A stretch of DNA of 64,000 bases, taken from NCBI RefSeq assembly GCF_003797765.1, contig NZ_RKMB01000001.1:124001-188000 (forward strand). Direction: 5' to 3'. The notes beneath the pieces are model-generated. The model did no database searches and was not told the origin of the DNA. It saw only the letters and a list, made by a program, of their open reading frames with translations. This document shows positions 24,412-32,744 of the stretch, in pieces; within the stretch, counting starts at the first letter, position 1; each line of letters begins with the position of its first letter. The translations under genes were made by a program, and so were the position numbers. The DNA comes from Ramlibacter sp. WS9. GTDB lineage: Bacteria; Pseudomonadota; Gammaproteobacteria; Burkholderiales; Burkholderiaceae_C.

Positions 24412-25479
24412 ATGTACGACAAAGACCCGCTTACCGCGCTGGAAGCCGTGACCGCCGCCCAGCGGCTGGCTTTCGGGCCGTTGGCTTTCCAGGCCACGGC
24501 CGCCCTGCGCGACCGGGGCGTGCTCGCGGCCCTGGCGAAGACGGCGCATACCGAAGGCAGCACGATCGACGAGGTCTGCGCGGCGACCGGGTTGTCGGCC
24601 TACGCGGTGCGCGTGTTGCTGGAGGCCGGCCTGGGTCTGCACATCGTCTGGCGCCGGGGCGGCCACTACTTTCTGGGCAAGCTGGGGCGCTTTTTGCTGG
24701 ACGACGAGATGACCCGCGTCAACTTCGACTTCACGCGCGACGTCTGCTACCAGGCTGCGGCCCACCTCGGGGAGTCGCTCGAAGAAGGACGCCCCGCGGG
24801 TTTGAAAGAGCTGGGGCCCTGGGCCACACTCTATGAAGGTTTGTCGGTGATGCCCGAGCCGGCGTTGACCAGTTGGCACGCGTTCGACCATTTCTATTCC
24901 GACGGCGCCTTCCCGGTGGTCTGCGAGCGGCTGGCGGCGCAACCGCCGCTGCGCCTGATGGACATCGGCTGCAACACCGGCAAGTGGGCGCGGATGTGCC
25001 TGAAGCGCCTGCCGTCCCTTGAAGTGGGGTTGGTGGACCTGGAGCCGCAGTTGCAGCGTGCCCGCGCGCACCTGGAACAGGCCGGGCTCGGCGAACGCGC
25101 CACCTACCACGCAGTGAATCTGCTCGATGACGAAGCCCCGTTGCCCGGCGGCCACGACATGGCCTGGATGAGCCAGTTCCTGGATTGCTTCTCAGACGAC
25201 GAGATCGTCGCCATCCTGCGCAAGGTGCGCGAAGCGCTGGTGCCGGGCGGGCGGGTCTGGATCCTGGAGCTGTTCTGGGACCGACAGCGCTTCGAGGCTG
25301 CGGCGTTCAGCCTGCAACAAACGTCGCTTTACTTCACCTGCGTTGCCAACGGCAATAGCCAGATGTACGATTCTTCGGTGTTCCTTGCCCTCGTCGAGCG
25401 TGCCGGACTGGAGATCTCCGCCGTGACCGACGGTGTCGGCGGCTACCACACCCTGCTGGAGTGCCGCGTCGCGGCCTGA
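24412..25479 (+). CDS. SAM-dependent O-methyltransferase-like protein
   Basis: A 355-residue methyltransferase. An N-terminal winged-helix dimerisation domain (IDEVCAATGLSAYAVRVLLE) precedes the SAM-binding motif MDIGCNTGKWARM near residues 182-194 and the acidic VDLEPQLQRA. This two-domain layout fits small-molecule O- or C-methyltransferases. In several aryl polyene pigments the terminal aryl ring is methylated, so tailoring of the head group is likely. It lies between the LolA-like and ketosynthase genes, with 26 bp before it and 11 bp after. Confidence 0.78.
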   Translation: MYDKDPLTALEAVTAAQRLAFGPLAFQATAALRDRGVLAALAKTAHTEGSTIDEVCAATGLSAYAVRVLLEAGLGLHIVWRRGGHYFLGKLGRFLLDDEMTRVNFDFTRDVCYQAAAHLGESLEEGRPAGLKELGPWATLYEGLSVMPEPALTSWHAFDHFYSDGAFPVVCERLAAQPPLRLMDIGCNTGKWARMCLKRLPSLEVGLVDLEPQLQRARAHLEQAGLGERATYHAVNLLDDEAPLPGGHDMAWMSQFLDCFSDDEIVAILRKVREALVPGGRVWILELFWDRQRFEAAAFSLQQTSLYFTCVANGNSQMYDSSVFLALVERAGLEISAVTDGVGGYHTLLECRVAA

Positions 25480-25490
25480 CCCGTGTGTCT

Positions 25491-26678
25491 ATGAATCGCA
25501 GGCCCGCTCTCGGAATCACCGCAACCGCCGTCGTGCACCCCGCGGGGCACGGCACACCCGCGCTGTGGGATGCCGTGTCGCAGGGGCGCACGGGGCTGCA
25601 TCCCAACGATCTGTCGTGGTGCGAATTGCCATGCTGGATCGGCACGGTTCCCGGCGTGGACGACGCGAGCCTTGCCGCGCACCTGGGCGCCTGGGACTGC
25701 CGAAGCCATCGGCTGGCCTGGCTGGCATTGCAGGATGCAACGTTTCGGCGCGCAGTCGCCGCCGCGGTGACGAAACACGGCGCGCATCGCGTCGGCGTGG
25801 TGTTGGGCACCAGCACCTCGGGCATCCAGAGCACCGAGGCTGCCTACGCAGAGCGCCGCGCCACAGGCCAGTGGCCGCCCGCCTTCGACTACCGCCGCAC
25901 GCACTCGGTCGATGCGCTCTGCCGGTTCACCGAGGAGGTGCTCGGCCTGTTGGGGCCGATGACGGCGATCTCCACCGCCTGTTCCTCCAGCGCGAAAGTG
26001 TTCCTCACCGCGCAGCGCTGGCTCGACGCGGGCCTGATCGACGCAGCCGTCGTGGGCGGCGCGGACAGCCTGTGCCTGTCGACGCTGCACGGCTTCGATT
26101 CGCTGCAGCTGTTGTCGAACGAGGTTTGCCGCCCGTACGACCTCGAGCGCAAAGGCATTTCGATCGGTGAAGCCGCCGGCTTTGCATTGCTGGAGCGCAC
26201 ACCGGCGCCGGTGCTGTACAGCGGTGGTGGTGAATCCAGCGACGCTTGGCACATGTCGACACCGCACCCGGAAGGCGAGGGCGCGCAAGCCTCGATGCGG
26301 ATGGCACTGCAAGCCGCTGGCCTGGCCCCGGCAGACGTCGGCTATCTCAACGCCCATGGCACGGCCACGCCCATCAACGACCGCTCCGAAGCCGCCGCCA
26401 TCGCCGCCGTGTTCGGTGCGCATCGCGTGCCGGTCTCTTCCACGAAAGGCGTGACCGGCCACACGCTCGGCGCGGCCGGCATCGTCGAAGCCATCGTCAC
26501 CGCACAGGCGATCGAGCACCAGGCCCTGCCACCCAGCGCCAATTGGTCCACACCCGACCCCGCGCTCGACGTGAACCTGGTGACGCAGCCTGCCGCCGTG
26601 CGCATGCGCCACGCGATCAGCAACAGCTTCGGGTTCGGCGGCAGCAACTGCACGCTGGTCTTCAGCCTCTCGGCGTGA
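25491..26678 (+). CDS. Beta-ketoacyl-ACP synthase (ApeO/FabF-like)
   Basis: A 395-residue condensing enzyme with an intact catalytic set: Cys164 in ISTACSSSAKVF, His289 in YLNAHGTATPIND and His324 in KGVTGHTLGAAG. The C-terminal NSFGFGGSNCTLVF is the usual FabF ending. It would extend the ACP-bound chain using malonyl-ACP. The gene starts at 25491 and is followed 1 bp later by a Cys-less homologue, the paired organisation of ApeO/ApeC heterodimers. Only one complete ketosynthase is encoded in the window. Confidence 0.85.
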   Translation: MNRRPALGITATAVVHPAGHGTPALWDAVSQGRTGLHPNDLSWCELPCWIGTVPGVDDASLAAHLGAWDCRSHRLAWLALQDATFRRAVAAAVTKHGAHRVGVVLGTSTSGIQSTEAAYAERRATGQWPPAFDYRRTHSVDALCRFTEEVLGLLGPMTAISTACSSSAKVFLTAQRWLDAGLIDAAVVGGADSLCLSTLHGFDSLQLLSNEVCRPYDLERKGISIGEAAGFALLERTPAPVLYSGGGESSDAWHMSTPHPEGEGAQASMRMALQAAGLAPADVGYLNAHGTATPINDRSEAAAIAAVFGAHRVPVSSTKGVTGHTLGAAGIVEAIVTAQAIEHQALPPSANWSTPDPALDVNLVTQPAAVRMRHAISNSFGFGGSNCTLVFSLSA

Positions 26679-26679
26679 C

Positions 26680-27492
26680 ATGAGCGAACTCCGATTCCAC
26701 CTTCATGCCGCGGGCGTTCTGGCGCCGGGGTTGGCGTCGCTCGCGCAATTGCGCGCGGTCTCCAGCGGCGCCGAGCAATATGCCGCCACGCCGCTGCAAC
26801 TGCCCAGCCCGGCGATGCTGCCGAGTCACGAGCGGCGGCGCGCGAGCCAGGCGGTGCGCCTGGCCTTGGCCTGCATTGCGCAGGCACTGGAAGCCAGTCC
26901 TTTTCCGGTGGAAACGCTGCGTTCGGTGTTCGCGACCGACGAAGGCACCGGCGAGGTCTGCCAGCAGATGCTGGAAACGCTGGGCACCACGCGCCAGGTG
27001 TCGCCGCTCTTGTTTCCCAACTCGGTGTTGAACGCGCCCTCGGGCTATTTTTCGATCGCGTGGCGCAATCGCCAGCCCACCACGGCCCTGAGCATGGGGC
27101 TGGAGAGTTTCGCTGCCGGTCTGCTGTGCGCGGTGACCGAATCCATGGCCTCCGGCGAGCCTGTCATGTTGGTGGCCTACGATCCGGCCATGCCGTCACC
27201 GATGAACGAAGTGCTGACTGTCGAAGAAGCGACGGCCAGCGCCTGGATCATCAACTGCCGCCCGCCTGCCGAAGGAGTGCCGGTGTTGGCGTCGTTCACG
27301 CTGGAGGTGGAGCCGGAACTGCGATTGCCGGAGCCGCTGCCGGCGTGGCTGCCCGCGTCATGGGCCGGTCACAGCAGCGCGCGCGGGCTGGCTGCGCTCG
27401 GCCTGCTCGACGCCGAAGCCGGAACGCCTTGCTGGCTCACGCTGGGCGCGCAACTGCTCACGCTGCGCCGCGTGGAAAGCGGTGCCGCATGA
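26680..27492 (+). CDS. Ketosynthase-like chain-length-factor protein (ApeC-like)
   Basis: A 270-residue protein related to the N-terminal half of beta-ketoacyl synthases. At the place of the nucleophile the sequence is ALSMGLESFAAGLL (residues 136-149), with no Cys; the C-terminal His region is missing too. It therefore cannot condense on its own. In aryl polyene systems such a protein (ApeC) dimerises with the active ketosynthase and sets chain length. Its position directly after the ketosynthase supports that role. Stop overlaps the next start (ATGA at 27489). Confidence 0.75.
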   Translation: MSELRFHLHAAGVLAPGLASLAQLRAVSSGAEQYAATPLQLPSPAMLPSHERRRASQAVRLALACIAQALEASPFPVETLRSVFATDEGTGEVCQQMLETLGTTRQVSPLLFPNSVLNAPSGYFSIAWRNRQPTTALSMGLESFAAGLLCAVTESMASGEPVMLVAYDPAMPSPMNEVLTVEEATASAWIINCRPPAEGVPVLASFTLEVEPELRLPEPLPAWLPASWAGHSSARGLAALGLLDAEAGTPCWLTLGAQLLTLRRVESGAA

Positions 27493-27923
27493 TGCCAGGC
27501 CGCGCGCAGATCGAAAGGCTCGTGCCGCACGCGGGGGCGATGTGCCTGCTCGATGCGGTCACGGCGTGGGACGCGTCGCACATCGCCTGCAGCAGTGCGG
27601 CGCCTGTTGCGCAACACCCGCTTGCGCGCGAAGGCCGCGTTCCCGCGATCGCAGCTTGCGAGTACGCCGCGCAGGCGGTGGCGGTGCATGGCGCCTTGCT
27701 CGATGGTGTGCAGGGTGCGCGCGACGGCATGCTCGCCAAACTCTCGGACGTTGAACTGCGCATGTCCTTCTTTCCTTCGGACGCCGAGAACGTGACCGTG
27801 CGAGCCGAGTTGCTGGGACGCCTGGCGACTGGTTGCCTCTATGCGTTCGACGTGGCCAGCACCGGGCAGGCCATCGCCAGCGGCCGCCTGATCGTGGCGT
27901 TCACAACGCCCGAAGTGCCATGA
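27489..27923 (+). CDS. Second hot-dog 3-hydroxyacyl-ACP dehydratase (ApeP-like)
   Basis: A 144-residue hot-dog protein. The N-terminus QIERLVPHAGAMCLLDAV holds the His14 that serves as the catalytic residue in ApeP-type dehydratases, followed by the IAACEYAAQAVAVH helix (acidic partner). It probably pairs with the ApeI-like protein at 22618 to form the active dehydratase. Two adjacent ATGs (27489 and 27492) are possible starts; the first overlaps the preceding stop. Stop overlaps the ketoreductase start. Confidence 0.75.
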   Translation: MMPGRAQIERLVPHAGAMCLLDAVTAWDASHIACSSAAPVAQHPLAREGRVPAIAACEYAAQAVAVHGALLDGVQGARDGMLAKLSDVELRMSFFPSDAENVTVRAELLGRLATGCLYAFDVASTGQAIASGRLIVAFTTPEVP

Positions 27924-28663
27924 CGCAGCCTCCTTCCCTGACAGCGCGACGCGCTCTCGTGACCGGTGGCAGCGGCGAGATCGGCGCCGCCATCTGCCGC
28001 GCACTCGCGGTGCAAGGCGCGCATGTCATCGTGCACGCGAACCGCGGCATCGAGCGCGCGCAGGCCGTGGTCGACGAAATCGTGGCGAGTGGCGGCCAGG
28101 CGGTCGCCGTCGCGTTCGACTTGTCCGACGCGTCGCAGGTGCAAGCCGCTGTCGAAGCGCTGCTGGCGCCCGGCCCGATCCAGATCCTCGTCAACAACGC
28201 GGGGCTCCATCGCGATGCGCTGATGGCCGGCATGTCGGCGGAAGTCTGGGATGAAGTCATCGACACCAACCTGAACGGCTTTTTCCGCGTGACCCAGCCG
28301 CTTCTGCTGCCGATGGTGCGCACGCGCTGGGGCCGCATCGTCAACATCAGCTCGGTCGCGGGCCAGGCCGGCAACCGCGGCCAGGCCAACTACGCGGCGG
28401 CCAAGGCCGGCCTGCACGGCGCCACCAAGTCGCTCGCGATGGAACTGGCAGGACGTGGCATCACCGTGAACGCCGTCGCGCCGGGCGTGATCGATACCGG
28501 CATGGCGCAGGCTGCTTTCCCGCCCGAGAAAATCAAGGCCATGGTGCCGGCCGGCCGCGCGGGCACCCCGCAGGAAGTGGCCGCCGTGGTGGCCTTCCTC
28601 GCGTCCGATGCGGCCAGCTACGTCACGGGCCAGGTGATCGGGGTCAACGGCGGCCTTTACTGA
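27920..28663 (+). CDS. 3-oxoacyl-ACP reductase, SDR family (FabG/ApeQ-like)
   Basis: A 247-residue short-chain dehydrogenase. Cofactor motif TGGSGEIG (residues 15-22), NNAG near 92-95, and the catalytic Ser144/Ser145, Tyr158 and Lys162 in NYAAAKAG. It would reduce the 3-oxoacyl-ACP formed by the ketosynthase using NADPH. Ending VTGQVIGVNGGLY is typical FabG. No enoyl reductase is seen in the cluster, consistent with an unsaturated product. ATGA overlap with the dehydratase upstream. Confidence 0.88.
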   Translation: MTQPPSLTARRALVTGGSGEIGAAICRALAVQGAHVIVHANRGIERAQAVVDEIVASGGQAVAVAFDLSDASQVQAAVEALLAPGPIQILVNNAGLHRDALMAGMSAEVWDEVIDTNLNGFFRVTQPLLLPMVRTRWGRIVNISSVAGQAGNRGQANYAAAKAGLHGATKSLAMELAGRGITVNAVAPGVIDTGMAQAAFPPEKIKAMVPAGRAGTPQEVAAVVAFLASDAASYVTGQVIGVNGGLY

Positions 28664-28665
28664 GT

Positions 28666-29520
28666 ATGAGAAGTATGCAAACCCCAACAGAAGCCGAAGC
28701 CCCTTCGTGGGACGGCGTGTGGATCGTGATTCCCGCGTACCAGGAAGAGCGCACGATTCGCGCGCTGGCGCAAGAGGCGCTGGCGCGTTGCCCACGCGTC
28801 ATCGTGGTGGATGACGGCTCCAGCGACGGCTCACGGGCGCAGCTCGAAGGCTTGCCCGTCACGCTGCTGGTGCACGCCCGGAATCAGGGCAAGGCGGCGA
28901 GCCTGTGCACCGCGTTCGAGTACGCGCTGTCGCAGGAGGCGCAATGCGTGATCGCGCTCGACGGCGACGGCCAGCACGATCCCGCTGACGTGCCGGGCCT
29001 GCTGGCGGCGTGGCGCCGCCACCCGGAGCGCATCATCATCGGCTCCCGTCTGCATGATCGCGCGCAATTCCCGCCGGCGCGCTATCGCGCCAACCGTTTC
29101 GCGTGTTTCTGGATTTCGTGGGCCGCGGGCCATCCCATTGCCGATTCGCAATCGGGCTTTCGCGTCTACTCACGCGAGGTGATGCGCATCGCATTGAGCG
29201 GCAAGGGGCGCGGCAGCCGCTTCACGTTCGAAAGCGAAATATTGATCGAGGCCGCGGGCCGCGGCCACCGGACGCTCGCCGTGGCGATCCCGGGGCGCTA
29301 CCCGGTACACGCACGCGCCAGCCATTTCCGACCCGTCATCGACATCGCGAAGATCGTGGTGATGGTGGCGAAGCGCCTGTTGCAAAAGGGCATGGCACCG
29401 CTCGGCCTGTGGCGCAGCCTGCAGGCGGCCACCGTGCTGCCGGGCCGCAGCGTGCCGCTGGCCACCACGCCGCTCGGCGCGCCACAGGTGCATCACTCGC
29501 CGGACGCATCGGTGCAATGA
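28666..29520 (+). CDS. Family 2 glycosyltransferase (dolichyl-phosphate mannose synthase-like)
   Basis: A 284-residue GT-A enzyme. VVDDGSSDGS (about 48-56) binds the nucleotide sugar and IALDGDGQHDP (97-106) supplies the DxD metal site; GSRLHDR and SQSGFRVYSREV follow as in polyprenol-phosphate sugar transferases. The protein has few hydrophobic segments (FACFWISWAAGHPI), so it is cytosolic or peripheral. It may attach a sugar to the polyene or its lipid anchor. Start 28666; an ATG at 28675 is also possible. Stop overlaps the ABC ATPase start by 4 bp. Confidence 0.82.
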   Translation: MRSMQTPTEAEAPSWDGVWIVIPAYQEERTIRALAQEALARCPRVIVVDDGSSDGSRAQLEGLPVTLLVHARNQGKAASLCTAFEYALSQEAQCVIALDGDGQHDPADVPGLLAAWRRHPERIIIGSRLHDRAQFPPARYRANRFACFWISWAAGHPIADSQSGFRVYSREVMRIALSGKGRGSRFTFESEILIEAAGRGHRTLAVAIPGRYPVHARASHFRPVIDIAKIVVMVAKRLLQKGMAPLGLWRSLQAATVLPGRSVPLATTPLGAPQVHHSPDASVQ

Positions 29521-30257
29521 GCGCCGGCGGCACCGTCCTCGAAGCGCAGCAGCTGGTCTACCGTTACGCCGGGCAAGCCGAACCCGCGCTGCGCGGTGTC
29601 GACCTGCGCCTGGCGCGGGGGCAGGCCGTGGGCTTGCTAGGCCCCAACGGGTCCGGCAAGTCGACGCTCATCAACCTCCTCGCGGGGCTGCGCACGCCGC
29701 AGGGCGGCAGCATTCGCCACCCGGGCGCCGCCGCACCGTCGATTGCCTGGGTGCCGCAGGAATACGCCTTCTACCCGGAGCTGACCTGCCGCGAGAATCT
29801 TCAGTTCTTCGCGGGCATGCTCGACGTGCCGGCGGCAGAAGCGGCGCAACGTGTCGACAAGGCCATCGAGACGTGCATGCTGCAGGAGTTCGCACAACGC
29901 CGCGCGCGGCAGTGTTCCGGCGGCGTGCGCCGGCGCCTGAACCTGGGTATCGCATTGCTGCAGCAGCCCGAGGTGTTGCTGCTGGACGAGCCGACGGTCG
30001 GCGTCGATCCGCAGTCGCGCGCGTTCCTGCTGGACCGCGTGCGCGACATGGTGGCGGGCGGCACCGCGGTGCTGTATGCCACGCACTACATGGAAGAAGT
30101 GAGCGCCGTGTGCTCGCACATCCTGCTGCTCGATCACGGCCAGGTGCTGGCCAGCGGTGATCTCGCCACGCTGCTGCGCGGGCCGGAGGGCAGCGCGCCG
30201 TTCGAGCATTTGGAAGCCTTGTTCATGCACTACACCCACCGGCCGTTGAGGGATTAG
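29517..30257 (+). CDS. ABC-2 exporter ATP-binding protein
   Basis: A 246-residue ATPase. Walker A is GPNGSGKST (residues 42-50); the signature is CSGGVRRRLNLGIAL, a variant of LSGGQ found in ABC-2 exporters; Walker B is VLLLDEPTVGVD. The H-loop is in ATHYMEEV. The neighbouring permease at 30259 is ABC-2 type, so together they form an exporter of lipid or glycan cargo. In this cluster it is a likely replacement for the MMPL exporter that characterised aryl polyene loci use. Confidence 0.85.
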   Translation: MSAGGTVLEAQQLVYRYAGQAEPALRGVDLRLARGQAVGLLGPNGSGKSTLINLLAGLRTPQGGSIRHPGAAAPSIAWVPQEYAFYPELTCRENLQFFAGMLDVPAAEAAQRVDKAIETCMLQEFAQRRARQCSGGVRRRLNLGIALLQQPEVLLLDEPTVGVDPQSRAFLLDRVRDMVAGGTAVLYATHYMEEVSAVCSHILLLDHGQVLASGDLATLLRGPEGSAPFEHLEALFMHYTHRPLRD

Positions 30258-30258
30258 C

Positions 30259-31464
30259 GTGGCCAGCTTCGTTCATCGCTCAAGACAGGTCATGCGCATC
30301 GCCATCAAGGAATGGCGGCTGCTGCTGCGCAACCCGCACGGCTTGGCCGTGCTGTTCCTGATGCCCGCGATCTTCGTGCTGGTGATGTCGTTCACCTTGA
30401 AGAACACGTTGATCGCCAAGATCGAACTGCCGGCCACCGGCTGGGTCTTGGAAGACACCGGCACCGTCGCCGCGCAGTGGGTCCGAGAATGGATCGCGCG
30501 TCAGGGTGGCCAGCGCTTCTCGTCGCGCGAAGAGTTGCAGGCCGCGCTCAAGGCGCGCCGGGTCGACGCGGGCGTCGTGGTGCGCGCGCCGCTGCTGGGC
30601 CCGGACGGTCGACCGCGCAGCGAGCAGCTCGAGATGTGGCTGGGCAACCTGGTGCAGCCGGCAGCGGCAGCGCGGCTTCGCGCCGAACTGAGCTTCTCTT
30701 TGCTGCAGGTGCAGATGAAGATGGCGGCCGCGCAGGCCGGGCCCTTCGCCAGCGTGCTGCTGGGCAGTGCAGGCAGTGGTGACCTGCTCTCTTCGCAAGC
30801 CGCGCCGCCGGTGCGCTATCTCTACGAAATCGAATCCGGCCGGCCGATGACGGCCGTGCAGCAGAGCGTGCCCGCATGGCTCATCTTCGGCATGTTCTTC
30901 GTCGTGATCCCGATTGCCGGTGTGCTGATCCAGGAACGCAATGACGGAACGCTGGTGCGCCTGGCGACCCTGCAGGTGCCGATGCAAGCCGTGCTCGGCG
31001 GTAAGTTGGTGGCCTTCATGCTGCTCAATTGGGTGCAGCTCGCGTTCATGCTGCTGGTGGGCCGGTGGGTGGTTCCCGCGCTGGGCGGCGATGCGTTGAA
31101 CCTCGGCGTTTCAGTGCCGTGGTTCATGTTGATGGTGGTGGCGACCAGCGCCGCCGCCGTGGGATTGGCGCTACTGATCGCCGCGCACACGGCGACCTTC
31201 GATCACGCCGCGGCGCTGGGTGGCGGCCTGAATGTGGTGCTGGCTGCGATTGCCGGCGTGATGGTTCCGCGCATGCTGATGCCGCCCGGCCTGCAGAAAA
31301 TCTCGGAGTGGTCGCCCATGGGCTGGGCGCTGGATGGCATGCAGTCGGTGTTCCTGGGCAACCCCACCGCCGCACATGTGCTGCCACGTGCGGCCCTACT
31401 GCTGGGGTTCTCGGCCTTGTGCTTGGTGCTGAGCTGGTGGGGCATGAACCGCCGCGAGAACTAG
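30259..31464 (+). CDS. ABC-2 type exporter permease
   Basis: A 401-residue membrane protein of the ABC-2 class. The proposed start is GTG at 30259; an ATG at 30292 (MRIAIKEWRLLLRNP) matches the usual family start well. There is a first helix (GLAVLFLMPAIFVLVMSF), a long extracytoplasmic region and five C-terminal helices from PAWLIFGMFFVVIPIAGVL on. The elbow helix and 1+5 topology are typical of YhhJ/NodJ-type permeases. It begins 1 bp after the ATPase stop and closes the cluster. The cargo is unknown, presumably the acylated or glycosylated product of the cluster. Confidence 0.82.
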   Translation: MASFVHRSRQVMRIAIKEWRLLLRNPHGLAVLFLMPAIFVLVMSFTLKNTLIAKIELPATGWVLEDTGTVAAQWVREWIARQGGQRFSSREELQAALKARRVDAGVVVRAPLLGPDGRPRSEQLEMWLGNLVQPAAAARLRAELSFSLLQVQMKMAAAQAGPFASVLLGSAGSGDLLSSQAAPPVRYLYEIESGRPMTAVQQSVPAWLIFGMFFVVIPIAGVLIQERNDGTLVRLATLQVPMQAVLGGKLVAFMLLNWVQLAFMLLVGRWVVPALGGDALNLGVSVPWFMLMVVATSAAAVGLALLIAAHTATFDHAAALGGGLNVVLAAIAGVMVPRMLMPPGLQKISEWSPMGWALDGMQSVFLGNPTAAHVLPRAALLLGFSALCLVLSWWGMNRREN

Positions 31465-31568
31465 GCTGTCCCCTGCCGGACGGTAAGCGCCGGCTGACAT
31501 GGAGACGGGCGCACCGCCGAGTGCTGCACCCGCGCCTCAACTCCACAATCCGGTAAAAAGGAGTTGCC

Positions 31569-31835
31569 ATGCCTCAAGACCCGACGCCGCTCGGCGACGA
31601 AATGGTCGAGCGTCTGCCCGACCGGAAATTCCCGCAGCCCAAGCCCGACCGCGGTCGTGCTGGCGCCGCATCGGAAGAAAGCTCAGCTGCGCAGGACATC
31701 AGCCGCCGCCCGCCGCTGCCCGATCGCCCCGAGCGCATGGCAGCCGACATCGAAGATGAAGAGGCCGATCCGGTGATCGACACCGGCCCCGGCATCGCCG
31801 ACGGTCCCGGCAAGCTCGACAAGTCCCGAGGCTGA
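31569..31835 (+). CDS. Small disordered hypothetical protein
   Basis: An 88-residue acidic, Pro-rich protein (PQPKPDRGRAGAASEE, ISRRPPLPDRPERMA). There is an AAAAAGGAG ribosome site about 7 bp before the ATG, good support for expression. No domain is recognised and no membrane or signal segment is present. Probably intrinsically disordered. It starts 104 bp after the exporter gene, so it is not clearly part of the cluster. Confidence 0.5.
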   Translation: MPQDPTPLGDEMVERLPDRKFPQPKPDRGRAGAASEESSAAQDISRRPPLPDRPERMAADIEDEEADPVIDTGPGIADGPGKLDKSRG

Positions 31836-31837
31836 AC

Positions 31838-31999
31838 GTGCCCGATGTTCCCGCGCCGGAATCCGTGCCTCCGGTGAATAACCCGGATCCCCAGCCGAAC
31901 GATCCCAGGCCGAAGGCGCCGCCTGCGGAAGACGACGAAGGCCGGCGCGTCGTGCCCGTGGAACTGCCCGGCCAACCGCACGCGCCCGAACGCGTTTGA
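31838..31999 (+). CDS. Tiny Pro-rich protein with GTG start
   Basis: A possible 53-residue product starting at GTG 31838, 2 bp after the preceding stop. It reads VPDVPAPESVPPVNNPDPQP at the start and is rich in Pro, Asp and Glu, like its neighbour. It would be co-translated with it. It is too short and low in complexity to support a function, and may not be real. Confidence 0.3.
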   Translation: MPDVPAPESVPPVNNPDPQPNDPRPKAPPAEDDEGRRVVPVELPGQPHAPERV

Positions 32000-32084
32000 C
32001 CGTGCCTGACTCGTCGCTCGCTCCTGCTGACAGTCCCACGTGCTCGCGCGGCTACAGTGCCTGCTGGCAACGGAGCACGACGAG

Positions 32085-32723
32085 ATGGATTCGCTGGCCC
32101 ACTTGTGGCTTTTCTTCCTGATGGTGTTCGGCATCATCGTTCTGCCGGGCATGGACATGGCGTTCGTGCTCGCCAGTTCGTTGCGCGGTGGACGTCATTC
32201 CGGTCTGCTCGCCGTGGCGGGCATCATCGCGGGCGGCGTGTGCCACGTGGGCGCGTCGGCACTGGGCATCGGGTTGCTGCTGCAGGTGGTGCCGGGGCTC
32301 TTCAACGCGGTGCTGCTGGCCGGCGCTGCCTACATCGCATGGATCGGGATCTCGCTGCTTCGCAGCGCGTCGGCCGCCGGAGCGTTGCCGAAGGCCTACG
32401 GCGCGAGCACACCGATGGCCACGTTCCGGCAAGGCATGTTGACCAGCCTGCTCAATCCCAAAGCCTACCTGTTCATGTTCGCGGTGTTCCCGCAATTCTT
32501 TCGGCCGCAACTGGGGTCGGTGTGGACGCAGGCGCTGGTGCTGGGCGTGATCATCTCGCTTACGCAGGCTGCGGTGTACGGCACGGTCGCCGTCGCGGCG
32601 GGCGGCGCGGGGGCGGGGCTCGATGGGCGGCCGCGGCTTCAGGTGCTGATCGTGCGCGCTGCCGGGGCCATGCTGATCTTTGGCGCAGCGCTCACGGCGA
32701 TGCAGGGCTGGCGCGGGATCTGA
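32085..32723 (+). CDS. LysE/RhtB family amino-acid exporter
   Basis: A 212-residue inner-membrane exporter. The hallmark FGIIVLPGMDMAFVLASSL with following GGRHSGLLAVAGIIAGG matches the N-terminal LysE/RhtB block, and LTSLLNPKAYLFMFAVFPQF is the second conserved block. About six membrane segments are predicted. Start 32085 is preferred to an ATG at 32040 because it begins directly before the first helix. The family expels amino acids or related small molecules. It converges on gspE (21 bp between stops). Confidence 0.85.
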   Translation: MDSLAHLWLFFLMVFGIIVLPGMDMAFVLASSLRGGRHSGLLAVAGIIAGGVCHVGASALGIGLLLQVVPGLFNAVLLAGAAYIAWIGISLLRSASAAGALPKAYGASTPMATFRQGMLTSLLNPKAYLFMFAVFPQFFRPQLGSVWTQALVLGVIISLTQAAVYGTVAVAAGGAGAGLDGRPRLQVLIVRAAGAMLIFGAALTAMQGWRGI

Positions 32724-32744
32724 CGCCCGCCAGGCTCGCTGCCG

